The notes beneath the pieces were generated by a model. The model made no database searches. It saw nothing but the letters and a program-made list of their open reading frames with translations, and had not been told where the DNA came from. This document shows positions 1-8,786 of a stretch of 30,486 nt of DNA, one piece after another. Origin of the DNA: an uncultured Gemmatimonadota bacterium (GTDB lineage: Bacteria > Gemmatimonadota > Gemmatimonadetes > Gemmatimonadales > Gemmatimonadaceae); assembly GCA_946479895.1 (NCBI GenBank), contig CAMLHT010000005.1, positions 1 to 30,486 of the forward strand. Direction: 5' to 3'. Position numbers and translations under genes: made by a program. The first letter of the stretch is position 1, and each line of letters opens with the position of its first letter.

Positions 1-172
1 GGATGCGCGGCGTCGCCTCGGGATTCGGACCGTCGTCGAAGGTGAGCGCGACGACCCTGCCGGCCGACCCGAGGCGGGCGACCGGACGACCGAAGACCCA
101 GCTGTTCGGGTAGTAGATGCCGTGAACGGTCGCGGCGGCGATCCCGATCCCGGCCGCGAGCGCGGGACTCAT
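1..172 (-). CDS. Polysaccharide deacetylase (NodB-type), N-terminal part only
   Basis: Fifty-seven N-terminal residues are visible; the rest lies beyond base 1. They begin MSPALAAGIGIAAATVHGIY, a short hydrophobic segment, and reach the motif ALTFDDGPNPEATPR, the first NodB homology motif (TFDDGP). Its second Asp is a metal ligand in carbohydrate esterase family 4. Such enzymes remove N- or O-acetyl groups from chitin-like, peptidoglycan or exopolysaccharide chains, usually at or outside the membrane. The ATG overlaps the stop of the upstream glycosyltransferase by 4 nt (ATGA), so the two are probably co-translated and act on the same glycan or glycolipid. The substrate cannot be read from this fragment. 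Confidence 0.85.
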   Translation of the reverse strand, partial: MSPALAAGIGIAAATVHGIYYPNSWVFGRPVARLGSAGRVVALTFDDGPNPEATPRI

Positions 173-1293
173 GCGGGCACTCGCACGTCGCCGAGGACGT
201 CGTGGTACACGTCGAGCACGCGGGACGTCACGCTGGACCAGGAATAGTCGAGCGCGTTCGCCCGCCCGGTTGCGCCGAGGCGCGCCGCGAGGGAAGGGTT
301 CTCGAGCACGTGGACGAGCGCGTCGGCGATCGCATCCCGGTCGCCGCACGGCACCATGAGGGCCTCGCGCCCGTCGGCGACGACGTCGCGGAAGCCGAGG
401 ATGTCGGAGCAGACGATGGGCGTCTCGCACGCCATCGCCTCGAGCAGCGTGATGCCGAACGACGCCTTCGTGGTCGGGCAGGCGTAGACGGTGCTGTTCG
501 CGTAGTAGCCGGGCCGGCCATCGAGCACGGCGCCGACGAACCGGATGTCCGGGATTCCCTTTGCCTGGCGGTAGTAGTGATCGCGCAGGGGTCCGTCGCC
601 GACGACCACGAGCCGCGCATCGCGCTGGCGCTCCTTCACCAGGCGGAAGGACTCGATGAGCGTCGAGAGACCGTTGCGCGGGTCGAAGCGGCCGAGAAAG
701 AGGATGGTCGGCACGTCGCGATCCATGCCCGGCGGCAGCGGCGCATCGGGCGTGAAGATCTCCGTGTCGATGCCGTTGGGGATGATCTGCCAGTCGGCGC
801 GGAAATACTTGTTCAGCATCAGGGTCGTGCTGTGTGACACGGCGATCGCCGCCGACATCATCTCGAGTCGCTTCTGGAACCAGGGCCCGAAGGCGGCATA
901 GGTGAGCGACCGATCGAAGTACGTATGGAACGTGCCGACCACCGGGCACACCGCCTCCTCGATCGCGAGGATCGGGAGCACCGGCGTCAGCGGCGAGTGG
1001 ACGTGCACGATGTCGTACCGGCCCTGGCGCAGCACGCGGCGCATCTGCTTCCGGATTCCCCGGCCGATGGTGATGCGCGCCTGGGACTGGTTCATGTACA
1101 CGGGCTGGCTGCGCCCGATGCGGATCACGCCCGGCTGGTCGACGGCTCCCGGCAGGTTCGACGTGATGATGTCCACGTGATGCCCGCGCAGCCGCGCCTC
1201 GCGAGCGAAGAAGTGCACGTGCTCGCAGATTCCGCCGAGGTGCGGATAGTAGTACTCGGTGACGATGCCGATCCGGAGCGGCTTGCCGTCCAG
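169..1293 (-). CDS. GT4-family glycosyltransferase (PimA/PimB-like), non-canonical start
   Basis: A GT-B fold glycosyltransferase of family 4, which would transfer a sugar from a nucleotide-sugar donor to a lipid or glycan acceptor at the cytoplasmic face of the membrane. The N-terminal half has the Gly-rich loop in TEYYYPHLGGICEH, then IVHVHSPLTPVLP and GTFHTYFDR. The C-terminal half has ILFLGRFDPRNGLSTLIES, VVVGDGPLRDHY and SFGITLLEAMACETPIV. In the usual EX7E motif the first Glu is Ala (KASFGITLLEAM). No ATG, GTG or TTG lies between the ppdK stop and the GTG at 1218, yet starting at 1218 would delete the catalytic Gly loop. The coordinates use the in-frame CTG at 1293, only a best guess (the CTG at 1317 is the other option). 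The function is secure; the start is not. Confidence 0.85.
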   Translation of the reverse strand: MDGKPLRIGIVTEYYYPHLGGICEHVHFFAREARLRGHHVDIITSNLPGAVDQPGVIRIGRSQPVYMNQSQARITIGRGIRKQMRRVLRQGRYDIVHVHSPLTPVLPILAIEEAVCPVVGTFHTYFDRSLTYAAFGPWFQKRLEMMSAAIAVSHSTTLMLNKYFRADWQIIPNGIDTEIFTPDAPLPPGMDRDVPTILFLGRFDPRNGLSTLIESFRLVKERQRDARLVVVGDGPLRDHYYRQAKGIPDIRFVGAVLDGRPGYYANSTVYACPTTKASFGITLLEAMACETPIVCSDILGFRDVVADGREALMVPCGDRDAIADALVHVLENPSLAARLGATGRANALDYSWSSVTSRVLDVYHDVLGDVRVPA

Positions 1294-1344
1294 CTCGACC
1301 GGGGAGGCGGGCTTCAGATAGTCGGTGGTTGGGCGCCGCGCCGG

Positions 1345-4083
1345 TTAACGGGCATCTTCGAGCGATGCATGCGCGGCGGCGAGTCGGGCGATGGGCACGC
1401 GGAACGGCGAACAGGAGACGTAATCGAGCCCGATGCGGTGGCAGAACTTCACCGAGCGGGGCTCCCCTCCATGCTCGCCACAGATCCCCACCTTCAGGTC
1501 GGGGCGAACGCGACGGCCGGCATCGACCGCGAGGGTGATCAGCTTGCCGACCCCCTCCTGATCCAGGACCTGGAAGGGGTCGTCGGAAAGTATACCCCGC
1601 TCGAGGTAATCCGGCAGAAAGCGACCGGCGTCGTCCCGGCTCAGGCCGAAGGTGGTCTGGGTCAGATCATTGGTCCCAAAGGAGAAGAAAGTGGCGCTCC
1701 CGGCGATCTGGTCGGCGGTCAGGGCGGCCCGGGGCAGCTCGATCATTGTCCCCACGCTGTAGGCCAGCTCCTCCTTCATGCCGCCAAGGACCTGTCCGGC
1801 CACGTCTTCGATGATCTGACGCTGATGCTCGAATTCACGGGCCGTCGCCACGAGTGGAACCATGATTTCAGGACGGACGTCGATGCCCCTGCGTTTCGCC
1901 CGGATCGCCGCCTCGAAGATCGCCCGCGCCTGCATCTCGGTGATCTCGGGGTAGGTGATGCCCAGGCGGCAGCCGCGATGGCCCAGCATCGGGTTGGTCT
2001 CGCGAAGCTGCTCCACGATACGCGTTAATTCCTCGCGGGAGAGCTCGAGGGTCCGGGCGAGCAGCTTGTGCTCCTCGCCGCCGTGGGGGAGGAACTCGTG
2101 GAGCGGGGGGTCGAGGAGGCGGATGTTGACGGGCAGGCCGTCCATCGCCTCGAAGATGCCCTCGAAATCGCCGCGCTGGATGGGCAGGAGCTTCGCGAGG
2201 GCGCGACGTCGGCCGTCCACGTCGCGGGCGACGATCATCTCGCGCATCGCGTGGATCCGGTCGCCCTCGAAGAACATGTGCTCCGTCCGGCAAAGCCCGA
2301 TGCCTTCAGCGCCGAAGCCCCGCGCGATCCGCGCGTCCTGCGGCGTGTCGGCGTTCGCGCGGACCTTGAGGCGGCGAACCTCGTCCGCCCAGCCAAGGAG
2401 GCGGGAGTAGGCATTGTAGACCGGGGCCTCCTGCGCGCGCCGCATTCCGCGCACCACCTGGACGACCTCGCTCGGCACGGTGGGCAGGTCGCCGAGGTAC
2501 ACGTTGCCGGTGGCGCCGTCCACGGTGATCCACTCGCCCTCGTGCACGGTGACGTCGCCCACCGTGAAGGACCGGCTCTCGAGGTGCACGTGCAGCTCCT
2601 TGCAGCCGACCACCGCGCACTTGCCCATGCCGCGGGCGACGACCGCCGCGTGGCTGGTCATGCCGCCGCGCGCGGTCAGCACCGCCCTTGCCGCGACGAT
2701 GCCGTGGAAGTCCTCCGGCGTGGTCTCGTCGCGCACGAGGATCACCCGCTGTCCCTTCTGCGCCCGCAGCTCCGCCACGTCGGGATCGAAGACGGCGATG
2801 CCGCTCGCCGCGCCGGGGCTGGCCGGGAGGCCGGTCGCGATCGGGTTCGCGCGCACCGTTCCGTCGATGACGGGGTGCAGGAGCTGGTCGAGCTGCTCGG
2901 GGGCCACGCGCCGGACCGCGGTCTCGCGGTCGATCAGCCCCTCGTCGAACATGTCGGTCGCGATCCGCACCGCCGCCGACGCCGTGCGCTTGCCGGTGCG
3001 CGTCTGCAGGAGGTAGAGATGACCGCGCTCGACGGTGAACTCGATGTCCTGCATGTCGTGGAAGTGCGTCTCGAGGCGCGCCTGCGTGTCGAGCAGCTCC
3101 GTGTAGGCGGTGGGGAGGCGCTCGGCCATCTCCTCGATCTCGAGCGGCGTGCGGATGCCCGCGACCACGTCCTCGCCCTGGGCGTTGACGAGGAACTCCC
3201 CGTAGAACTTCCGCTCACCGGTCGACGGGTTCCGGGTGAAGGCGACACCGGTTCCCGAATCGTTGCCCATGTTGCCGAAGACCATCGACACCACGTTCAC
3301 TCCCGTGCCCAGGTCGTCGGCGATGCCGTTCACCTTCCGGTAATCGACTGCCTTCTTGAGCGTCCACGACCTCCACACGGCCTCGATCGCGCCCCAGAGC
3401 TGGACTTCGGGATCCCTCGGGAAGGGATGGCCGGTCTGCGCGCGCACCAGCGCCTTGTACTCCTCCACCAGGTTGCGGAGCGTCTCTTCCGGAAGGTCCG
3501 AGTCCTCCTTCGCGCCGGACACGAGCCGCTTCGTGGAGAGCAGCTGCTCGAACGAGTTGAAGGGCACGCCGAGAACGACGTCGCCGTACATCTGGATGAA
3601 GCGGCGGAATGAATCGTAGGCGAACCGCGCGTTGCCGCTCTGCTGCGCCAGGCCGATGACCGTCCGGTCGTTCAGGCCGAGGTTCAGGATCGTCTCCATC
3701 ATGCCCGGCATGGAGACGGGGGCACCGGATCGGACGGACACGAGCAGCGGAGACTTCGGATCGCCGAACCGCTTTCCCGTCGTCGACTCGAGCCGGCGCA
3801 GGGCATCCGCGACCTCGGACTCGAGCGCCGCCGGCACCTTCCGATCCCGCAGGTACTCGATGCAGACCGGGCAGGAGATCGTGAACCCGGCCGGGACGGG
3901 CACGCCGAGGTTCGTCATCTCGGCGAGGTTGGCGCCCTTGCCGCCGAGCACCGCCTTCATGTCCTTCGTGCCTTCGGCCGATCCGCCCCCGAAGAAGTAG
4001 ACGCGTTGCGCGTGAGGGCGGGAGGCTTTCGCCTCGTCCTTGCGGGCGGAGTCCTTCTTTTTCGGTGCAGTGGACTGGGTCAT
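1345..4083 (-). CDS. ppdK: Pyruvate, phosphate dikinase
   Basis: Interconverts pyruvate, ATP and Pi with phosphoenolpyruvate, AMP and PPi in the cytoplasm; it may work in gluconeogenesis or PPi-linked glycolysis. The length of 912 aa fits the family (about 870-900). The nucleotide-binding domain starts at GGKGANLAEM and GVPVPAGFTI. The swivelling phosphohistidine domain has GGMTSHAAVVARGMGKCAVVG with catalytic His478. The C-terminal PEP/pyruvate barrel has GTNDLTQTTFGLSRDD and GICGEHGGEP with the acid/base Cys868. I chose the ATG at 4083 (MTQSTAPKKK): an earlier ATG at 4206 would run through the purF end and add residues that look like shadow sequence. The first 25 residues form a Lys-rich, probably disordered leader. 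It lies 46 nt downstream of purF. The downstream glycosyltransferase frame continues in frame after its TAA. Confidence 0.97.
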   Translation of the reverse strand: MTQSTAPKKKDSARKDEAKASRPHAQRVYFFGGGSAEGTKDMKAVLGGKGANLAEMTNLGVPVPAGFTISCPVCIEYLRDRKVPAALESEVADALRRLESTTGKRFGDPKSPLLVSVRSGAPVSMPGMMETILNLGLNDRTVIGLAQQSGNARFAYDSFRRFIQMYGDVVLGVPFNSFEQLLSTKRLVSGAKEDSDLPEETLRNLVEEYKALVRAQTGHPFPRDPEVQLWGAIEAVWRSWTLKKAVDYRKVNGIADDLGTGVNVVSMVFGNMGNDSGTGVAFTRNPSTGERKFYGEFLVNAQGEDVVAGIRTPLEIEEMAERLPTAYTELLDTQARLETHFHDMQDIEFTVERGHLYLLQTRTGKRTASAAVRIATDMFDEGLIDRETAVRRVAPEQLDQLLHPVIDGTVRANPIATGLPASPGAASGIAVFDPDVAELRAQKGQRVILVRDETTPEDFHGIVAARAVLTARGGMTSHAAVVARGMGKCAVVGCKELHVHLESRSFTVGDVTVHEGEWITVDGATGNVYLGDLPTVPSEVVQVVRGMRRAQEAPVYNAYSRLLGWADEVRRLKVRANADTPQDARIARGFGAEGIGLCRTEHMFFEGDRIHAMREMIVARDVDGRRRALAKLLPIQRGDFEGIFEAMDGLPVNIRLLDPPLHEFLPHGGEEHKLLARTLELSREELTRIVEQLRETNPMLGHRGCRLGITYPEITEMQARAIFEAAIRAKRRGIDVRPEIMVPLVATAREFEHQRQIIEDVAGQVLGGMKEELAYSVGTMIELPRAALTADQIAGSATFFSFGTNDLTQTTFGLSRDDAGRFLPDYLERGILSDDPFQVLDQEGVGKLITLAVDAGRRVRPDLKVGICGEHGGEPRSVKFCHRIGLDYVSCSPFRVPIARLAAAHASLEDAR

Positions 4084-4129
4084 CGCGGTGTCGGTCCCGG
4101 GAGGCCGGCCCGCCACGAACCCATTGAGG

Positions 4130-5509
4130 TCAGCAGCCGCAGCCGAATCGCAGCTTGTCGGGGTCCGTCGGCGGTGGCGTCGGGTAGTCCCCGGAGAAGC
4201 AGGCATGGCAAAAGCCGTGCGGGCCGCCCGGAACGGATCCCAGCATCCCGTCCAGCGAGATGTAGCCCAGCGAATCGACTCCCAGGTGGCTGGCGATCTC
4301 CGGCAGCGACATCTGTGCCGCGATCAGCTCCTCGCGGGACGGCGTGTCGATCCCGTAGTAGCAGGGACCGGTCACCGGCGGAGAGCTGACGCGCAGGTGG
4401 ACCTTCCGGGCCCCGGCCGCCCGGACCATCGCCACGAGGCCACGGGTCGTCGTGCCGCGGACAATGGAATCGTCGACCATGACGACACTCTTGCCGTCGA
4501 GCACCTCGCGCACGGCGTTGTACTTGACCTTCACCTTCGCGTCGCGGCTCGCCTGGGTCGGCTGGATGAAGGTCCGTCCGACGTAGTGATTCCGGATCAG
4601 CGCCAGCTCGTAGGGCAGGTTGCTCTGCTCGGCGAAGCCGAGCGCCGCCGAGTTGGAGGAATCGGGAACGCTGAACACGAGCTCCGCGTCGGGGGCCGGA
4701 TGCTCCTTCGCGAGCTGGCGGCCGAGCGCGCGGCGAGCCCGGTCGACGGAGCCGCCGAAGACGCGGCTGTCGGGGCGCGCGAAGTAGACGAACTCGAACA
4801 CGCAGCTCTTGCGGTCCTTCCGCGGCAAGGGCATCGACGAGCGGATCCCGGTATCGTCGACCACGACGACCTCCCCCGGCTCGACGTCGCGGACGTAGGT
4901 CGCGCCGACGATGTCCAGCGCGCAGGTCTCCGACGCGAACACGGTGGCGTCGCCCAGCTTGCCCATGCAGAGGGGGCGCCAGCCGCGCGGGTCGCGAGTG
5001 GCGACCATGGTGTTGCCGAAGGCGACGATGAGGCTGTAGGCGCCATCGACCCCGACCAGGGCGTCGGTAATCTTCTCTTCCGGCCGCTGGGCGTTCGAGC
5101 GCGCGAGCCGGTGCACGACGACCTCGGAGTCGTTGGTCGACCCGAAGATCGAGCCCTGGTCCTCGAGCTCCATCCGCAGCTCGGCGGCGTTGGTGATGTT
5201 GCCGTTGTGGGCGAGGGAAATGGTGCCCCCGCGGGAGCGCGCGAGCACCGGCTGGGCGTTCTCGATCGTCGAGGAGCCCGACGTGCTGTAGCGCGTGTGC
5301 CCGATGGCCGAGACGCCCGGCGACTTCTCCATCTCGTGCGCCATGCCGTCGGTCATCGTCCCCATCCGGCGGAACGCGGCGGCGTCCCCGGCGGCGTCGA
5401 TCGATACGACGCCAACGGACTCCTGCCCGCGGTGCTGAAGGGCATAGAGTCCCATCTGCGTCAGCCGAACCGCGTCAGGGTGTCCGCGAACTCCGAATAT
5501 TCCGCACAT
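4130..5509 (-). CDS. purF: Amidophosphoribosyltransferase
   Basis: Catalyses the first committed purine step: PRPP plus glutamine gives 5-phosphoribosylamine. The protein (459 aa) opens MCGIFGVRG, so removal of Met exposes the N-terminal nucleophile Cys2 with no long propeptide. The Ntn-hydrolase glutaminase domain follows (YALQHRGQESVGVVS, ISLAHNGNITNA). The phosphoribosyltransferase half has the PRPP loop VVMVDDSIVRGTTTRG at residues 342-357. HACFSGDYP and the terminal CGC supply cysteines of the kind that bind a [4Fe-4S] cluster in the Bacillus-type enzyme; the cluster is inferred. An AGGA ribosome-binding site lies 7 nt before the ATG, downstream of a hairpin that separates purF from purL. 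Confidence 0.97.
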   Translation of the reverse strand: MCGIFGVRGHPDAVRLTQMGLYALQHRGQESVGVVSIDAAGDAAAFRRMGTMTDGMAHEMEKSPGVSAIGHTRYSTSGSSTIENAQPVLARSRGGTISLAHNGNITNAAELRMELEDQGSIFGSTNDSEVVVHRLARSNAQRPEEKITDALVGVDGAYSLIVAFGNTMVATRDPRGWRPLCMGKLGDATVFASETCALDIVGATYVRDVEPGEVVVVDDTGIRSSMPLPRKDRKSCVFEFVYFARPDSRVFGGSVDRARRALGRQLAKEHPAPDAELVFSVPDSSNSAALGFAEQSNLPYELALIRNHYVGRTFIQPTQASRDAKVKVKYNAVREVLDGKSVVMVDDSIVRGTTTRGLVAMVRAAGARKVHLRVSSPPVTGPCYYGIDTPSREELIAAQMSLPEIASHLGVDSLGYISLDGMLGSVPGGPHGFCHACFSGDYPTPPPTDPDKLRFGCGC

Positions 5510-5525
5510 GAATTAGTCCTGGATC

Positions 5526-5552
5526 GTCATCTCGAGCGGAGCTCGGGATGAC
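5526..5552. repeat. REP-like palindrome (27-bp hairpin) between purL and purF
   Basis: The arms GTCATCTCGAGC and GCTCGGGATGAC pair over 12 bp with one non-identical position (a G-T pair in RNA of one strand) around a GGA loop. The palindrome starts 5 nt after the purL stop and ends 16 nt before the purF ATG. It is the only clear palindrome of this size between genes of this unit. No U-tract follows, so it does not look like an intrinsic terminator. It resembles GTCATC...GATGAC intergenic palindromes that are multi-copy in many genomes. Only one copy is visible here, so its repeat nature is inferred. Confidence 0.6.
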
Positions 5553-5557
5553 ATTGT

Positions 5558-7843
5558 TCAAGAGGAGGCCACCGGTTTCGACATGATGCGCGGAATGGTC
5601 TCGAAGTAATCGTCGTCGAGCTCGGCGAGGCTCGCCTGAAGCGTCGCGTCGTTCGTCGTGATGGTCAGGGTCTTCGCCGGGACGACCCGTCCGATCACCG
5701 TCGCCGGCACGCCGTGCTTCTTCGCGATGCCGACGACCTTCTCGGCGAAGTGCGTCGAGACGATGATCCGCCCCTGCGCCTCCCCGAACAGCAGCGCCCG
5801 CGTCGGGACCGACTTGAACGCGTGCAGATCGACCTCGGCGCCGAACTGGGCGTCGCGGTTCGCGATGCAGCACTCCGCGACCGCCACCGCCAGGCCGCCG
5901 TCGCTGCAATCGTGCGCCGAGTGGATGTGGGCGCTCCCGATGGCCTCGAGCAGGGCGTCCACGAGCTTCCGCTCGCCCTCGAGATCGCACGCCGGCGGCG
6001 GGCCGGCCACGATGCCATGCACGCGCGCCAGGTACTCGCTTCCGCCGAGCTCCGGAGTCGGATTACCGAGCAGGACGATCGAATCCCCGGCGGTGGTGAA
6101 GACCGCCGGCGTCACGTGATCGACGGACTCCACCACGCCCACCATGCCAATGGTCGGCGTCGGATAGACGGCGCCGGTGGGGTTCTCGTTGTACAGCGAG
6201 ACGTTCCCGCCGGTGACCGGCGTGTTCAGCGCGCGGCAGGCCTCACCGATCCCGGCCACCGCCTCCTTCAGCTGGTGATAGACCTCGGGCTTCTTCGGAT
6301 TCCCGAAGTTGAGGTTGTTGGTGATCGCCCGCGGCCGCGCGCCCGTGCAGGCGACGTTGCGCGCCGACTCCGCCACCGCGATGCGCGCGCCCATGCGCGG
6401 ATCGAGGTACACGTATCGGCCGTTGCAGTCCGTCTTCACGGCGATCGCCTTCTTCGTCCCGCGGATGCGCACCACCGCGGCATCGCCCCCGGGGCCGACC
6501 ATGGTGCTCGAGCGCACGCTCGTGTCGTACTGGCGGTAGACCCACCGCTTGCTGGCGATCGTCGGCGACGTGAGGAGCCGGCGCAGGGTCCAGGCGGGAT
6601 CTTTTTCCTCGGGCCGCGGCGCGACCTTCGAGACGTCCTGAGCGCGGAGCCTCACGACCTCCTCGCTCTCCTTCGCCTCGGGCGTGTAGGTCGGGCAGTC
6701 GGTCACCAGGCGGATGCCGGGGAACTCCGCGACCACCCGATCGCCCTCGGTCACGCGGTACACGGGCTCGGCGATCACCTCACCGATCACCGCCGTGGTG
6801 AGGTCCCAGCGATCGAGGATAGCCTTCACCTCGGCCTCGCGGCCGCGCTTCGCCACCACGAGCATCCGCTCCTGCGATTCACTGAGCAGGATCTCGTAGG
6901 GGGTCATGCCCGGCTCGCGGGTGGGGCACTTCGTCGTGTCGATCGTGACGCCCACGTCGCCACGCGCGGCCATCTCGGCCGACGACGACGTGAGGCCGGC
7001 GGCGCCCATGTCCTGGATGGCGACGATCGCGCCGCTGCGAATGAGCTCGAGGCTGGCCTCGAGGAGCAGCTTCTCGGTGAACGGGTCGCCGACCTGGACC
7101 TGCGGACGCCGCGCCTCCGATTCCTCCGACAAGTCGGCCGACGCGAACGACGCGCCGTGAATGCCATCGCGGCCGGTGCGCGCTCCGACGGCGATGATCG
7201 GATTGCCGACGCCGCTGGCCACGGCCTTGATCAGCTCATCCTCCCGCAGCACGCCCACGCACATGGCATTTACGAGCGGATTGCCCTCGTACGAGGGATC
7301 GAAGCTCACCTCGCCGCCGACCGTCGGGACGCCCATGCAGTTCCCGTAGTCGCCGATGCCCTTCACGACGCCGGCGAACAGATAGCGGACGCGTGGCGTG
7401 TCGAGTGAGCCGAAGCGGAGGGAATTGAGCAGCGCGATCGGCCGCGCGCCCATGGTGAACACGTCGCGGAGAATGCCGCCGACGCCGGTCGCGGCACCCT
7501 GATACGGCTCGACGGCGCTCGGATGGTTGTGCGACTCGATCTTGAAGGCGATCGCCATCCCGTCGCCGATGGAGATGACACCGGCGTTCTCGCCGGGGCC
7601 CTGGAGGACCCACGGCGCCTCGGTCGGGAGCGTGCGAAGCAGGGGACGGGAGTGCTTGTAGGAGCAGTGCTCGCTCCACAGCGCGCTCACGATGCCGAGC
7701 TCCGTGAACGTCGGCGTGCGGCCGAGCATGTCGACGAGCTTCTGGTACTCGCCGTCCGTCAGGCCGTGTTCGGCGATCAGGGCCGGCGTGATCGCGGGAT
7801 CGCCGGGCCGGGGCGCGACGCGGGAGGTCGTCGGGGCCGTCAC
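5558..7843 (-). CDS. purL: Phosphoribosylformylglycinamidine synthase subunit PurL
   Basis: The synthetase subunit of FGAM synthase, which converts FGAR, ATP and ammonia from PurQ to FGAM. Its 761 aa match the small-PurL type that works with separate PurQ and PurS, both encoded just upstream. Visible family motifs are [55 protein letters not shown], the second-half [12 protein letters not shown] and [15 protein letters not shown]. It starts with a GTG that overlaps the purQ stop by 4 nt (GTGA). The stop lies 5 nt before the palindrome at 5526-5552, and purF follows after a 48-nt gap. Confidence 0.97.
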   Translation of the reverse strand: MTAPTTSRVAPRPGDPAITPALIAEHGLTDGEYQKLVDMLGRTPTFTELGIVSALWSEHCSYKHSRPLLRTLPTEAPWVLQGPGENAGVISIGDGMAIAFKIESHNHPSAVEPYQGAATGVGGILRDVFTMGARPIALLNSLRFGSLDTPRVRYLFAGVVKGIGDYGNCMGVPTVGGEVSFDPSYEGNPLVNAMCVGVLREDELIKAVASGVGNPIIAVGARTGRDGIHGASFASADLSEESEARRPQVQVGDPFTEKLLLEASLELIRSGAIVAIQDMGAAGLTSSSAEMAARGDVGVTIDTTKCPTREPGMTPYEILLSESQERMLVVAKRGREAEVKAILDRWDLTTAVIGEVIAEPVYRVTEGDRVVAEFPGIRLVTDCPTYTPEAKESEEVVRLRAQDVSKVAPRPEEKDPAWTLRRLLTSPTIASKRWVYRQYDTSVRSSTMVGPGGDAAVVRIRGTKKAIAVKTDCNGRYVYLDPRMGARIAVAESARNVACTGARPRAITNNLNFGNPKKPEVYHQLKEAVAGIGEACRALNTPVTGGNVSLYNENPTGAVYPTPTIGMVGVVESVDHVTPAVFTTAGDSIVLLGNPTPELGGSEYLARVHGIVAGPPPACDLEGERKLVDALLEAIGSAHIHSAHDCSDGGLAVAVAECCIANRDAQFGAEVDLHAFKSVPTRALLFGEAQGRIIVSTHFAEKVVGIAKKHGVPATVIGRVVPAKTLTITTNDATLQASLAELDDDYFETIPRIMSKPVASS

Positions 7844-8532
7844 GCGTTCACCTTCGCGACCATGGACTTGAACACGCCGAGCCCGTGCGGGGGCCCGATC
7901 AGCGGATCGAACGCCCGCTCGGGGTGGGGCATCATGCCGAGCACGTTACCCTTTTCGTTGATGATGCCGGCGATCGCGCGCATGGAGCCGTTGGGATTCC
8001 ACCACTCGTCGGCGTCGCCCGGGCCCGAGACGTACCGGAACACGACCTGGCCGTTGCCCTCCAGGCGGTCGAGGGTCGCATCGTCGGCGGTGTAGCGGCC
8101 GTCGCCGTGCGCGACCGGCACCGTGATGATCGCGTCCTTCTCGTAGGCGTTCGTGAACATCGTGTCCACGTTCTCGACCCGGAGCTTCACCCACTGCGAG
8201 ACGAACTTGAGGCTCGCGTTGCGGAGCAGCACTCCGGGGAGAAGTGCCGCTTCACACAGTATCTGGAATCCGTTGCAGAAGCCGATCACCGGGCCGCCAC
8301 GGGCGGCATGGGCCGCGACCTCCTGCATGATCGGGCTGAAGCGAGCGATCGCGCCCGCCCGGAGGTAATCGCCGTAGCTGAAGCCGCCGGGAAGGATGAT
8401 GACGTCGGATCCCTTGAGGTCGTGATCCTTGTGCCAGAGGTAGACCGCGTCCTCGCCGATGCCGTCGACGACGGCGTGATACGCATCGTAGTCGCTGTTC
8501 GATCCGGGGAAGGTGACGATGCCGAACTTCAT
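7840..8532 (-). CDS. purQ: Phosphoribosylformylglycinamidine synthase glutaminase subunit PurQ
   Basis: Class I glutamine amidotransferase that delivers ammonia to PurL; 230 aa. The start [16 protein letters not shown] is typical of PurQ and overlaps the purS stop (ATGA), which excludes a longer in-frame extension upstream. The nucleophile elbow GFCNGFQ carries Cys86, and MMPHPERAF near the C-terminus supplies the catalytic His and Glu. [15 protein letters not shown] is the oxyanion-loop region of the family. PurS, PurQ and PurL are encoded consecutively and should form the three-part FGAM synthase complex. Confidence 0.97.
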   Translation of the reverse strand: MKFGIVTFPGSNSDYDAYHAVVDGIGEDAVYLWHKDHDLKGSDVIILPGGFSYGDYLRAGAIARFSPIMQEVAAHAARGGPVIGFCNGFQILCEAALLPGVLLRNASLKFVSQWVKLRVENVDTMFTNAYEKDAIITVPVAHGDGRYTADDATLDRLEGNGQVVFRYVSGPGDADEWWNPNGSMRAIAGIINEKGNVLGMMPHPERAFDPLIGPPHGLGVFKSMVAKVNA

Positions 8533-8786
8533 ACGGCGCTCACGCCCGCGATCTCGTAGTCCTCGGTGACCGGGTTGGCGAGCAGCTTCTGGCACATCGC
8601 GCGCACCGAGGAATCGGCGGCCTTCGCGTCCGGCGCGTCGACGTCGAGGACGATGTGGCGTCCGACGTGACAATCCTTCACGCCGTCGAACCCCAGGGTG
8701 TGGAGGGCATCAGCGACCGCCTTGCCCTGCGGGTCGAGGATCCCGCGACGGGGGACGATATGGACGGCGACGCGAAAACGGCTCAT
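8529..8786 (-). CDS. purS: Phosphoribosylformylglycinamidine synthase subunit PurS
   Basis: Small structural subunit (85 aa) that bridges PurQ and PurL in the three-part FGAM synthase. The sequence [20 protein letters not shown] followed by [20 protein letters not shown] matches the PurS pattern. The ATG overlaps the pssA stop by 4 nt (ATGA), and its own TGA overlaps the purQ start. Size and position directly before purQL make the call secure. Confidence 0.94.
   Translation of the reverse strand: MSRFRVAVHIVPRRGILDPQGKAVADALHTLGFDGVKDCHVGRHIVLDVDAPDAKAADSSVRAMCQKLLANPVTEDYEIAGVSAV

Noticed and set aside
2068..3612. Long plus-strand open frame opposite ppdK
   Set aside because: It is a GC-rich antisense shadow: rich in His, Arg, Val and Asp, with no family motif, lying wholly inside the ppdK coding sequence.
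5714..7408. 564-codon plus-strand open frame opposite purL
   Set aside because: Antisense shadow with repetitive Arg/His/Asp composition; purL on the other strand has full family motifs.
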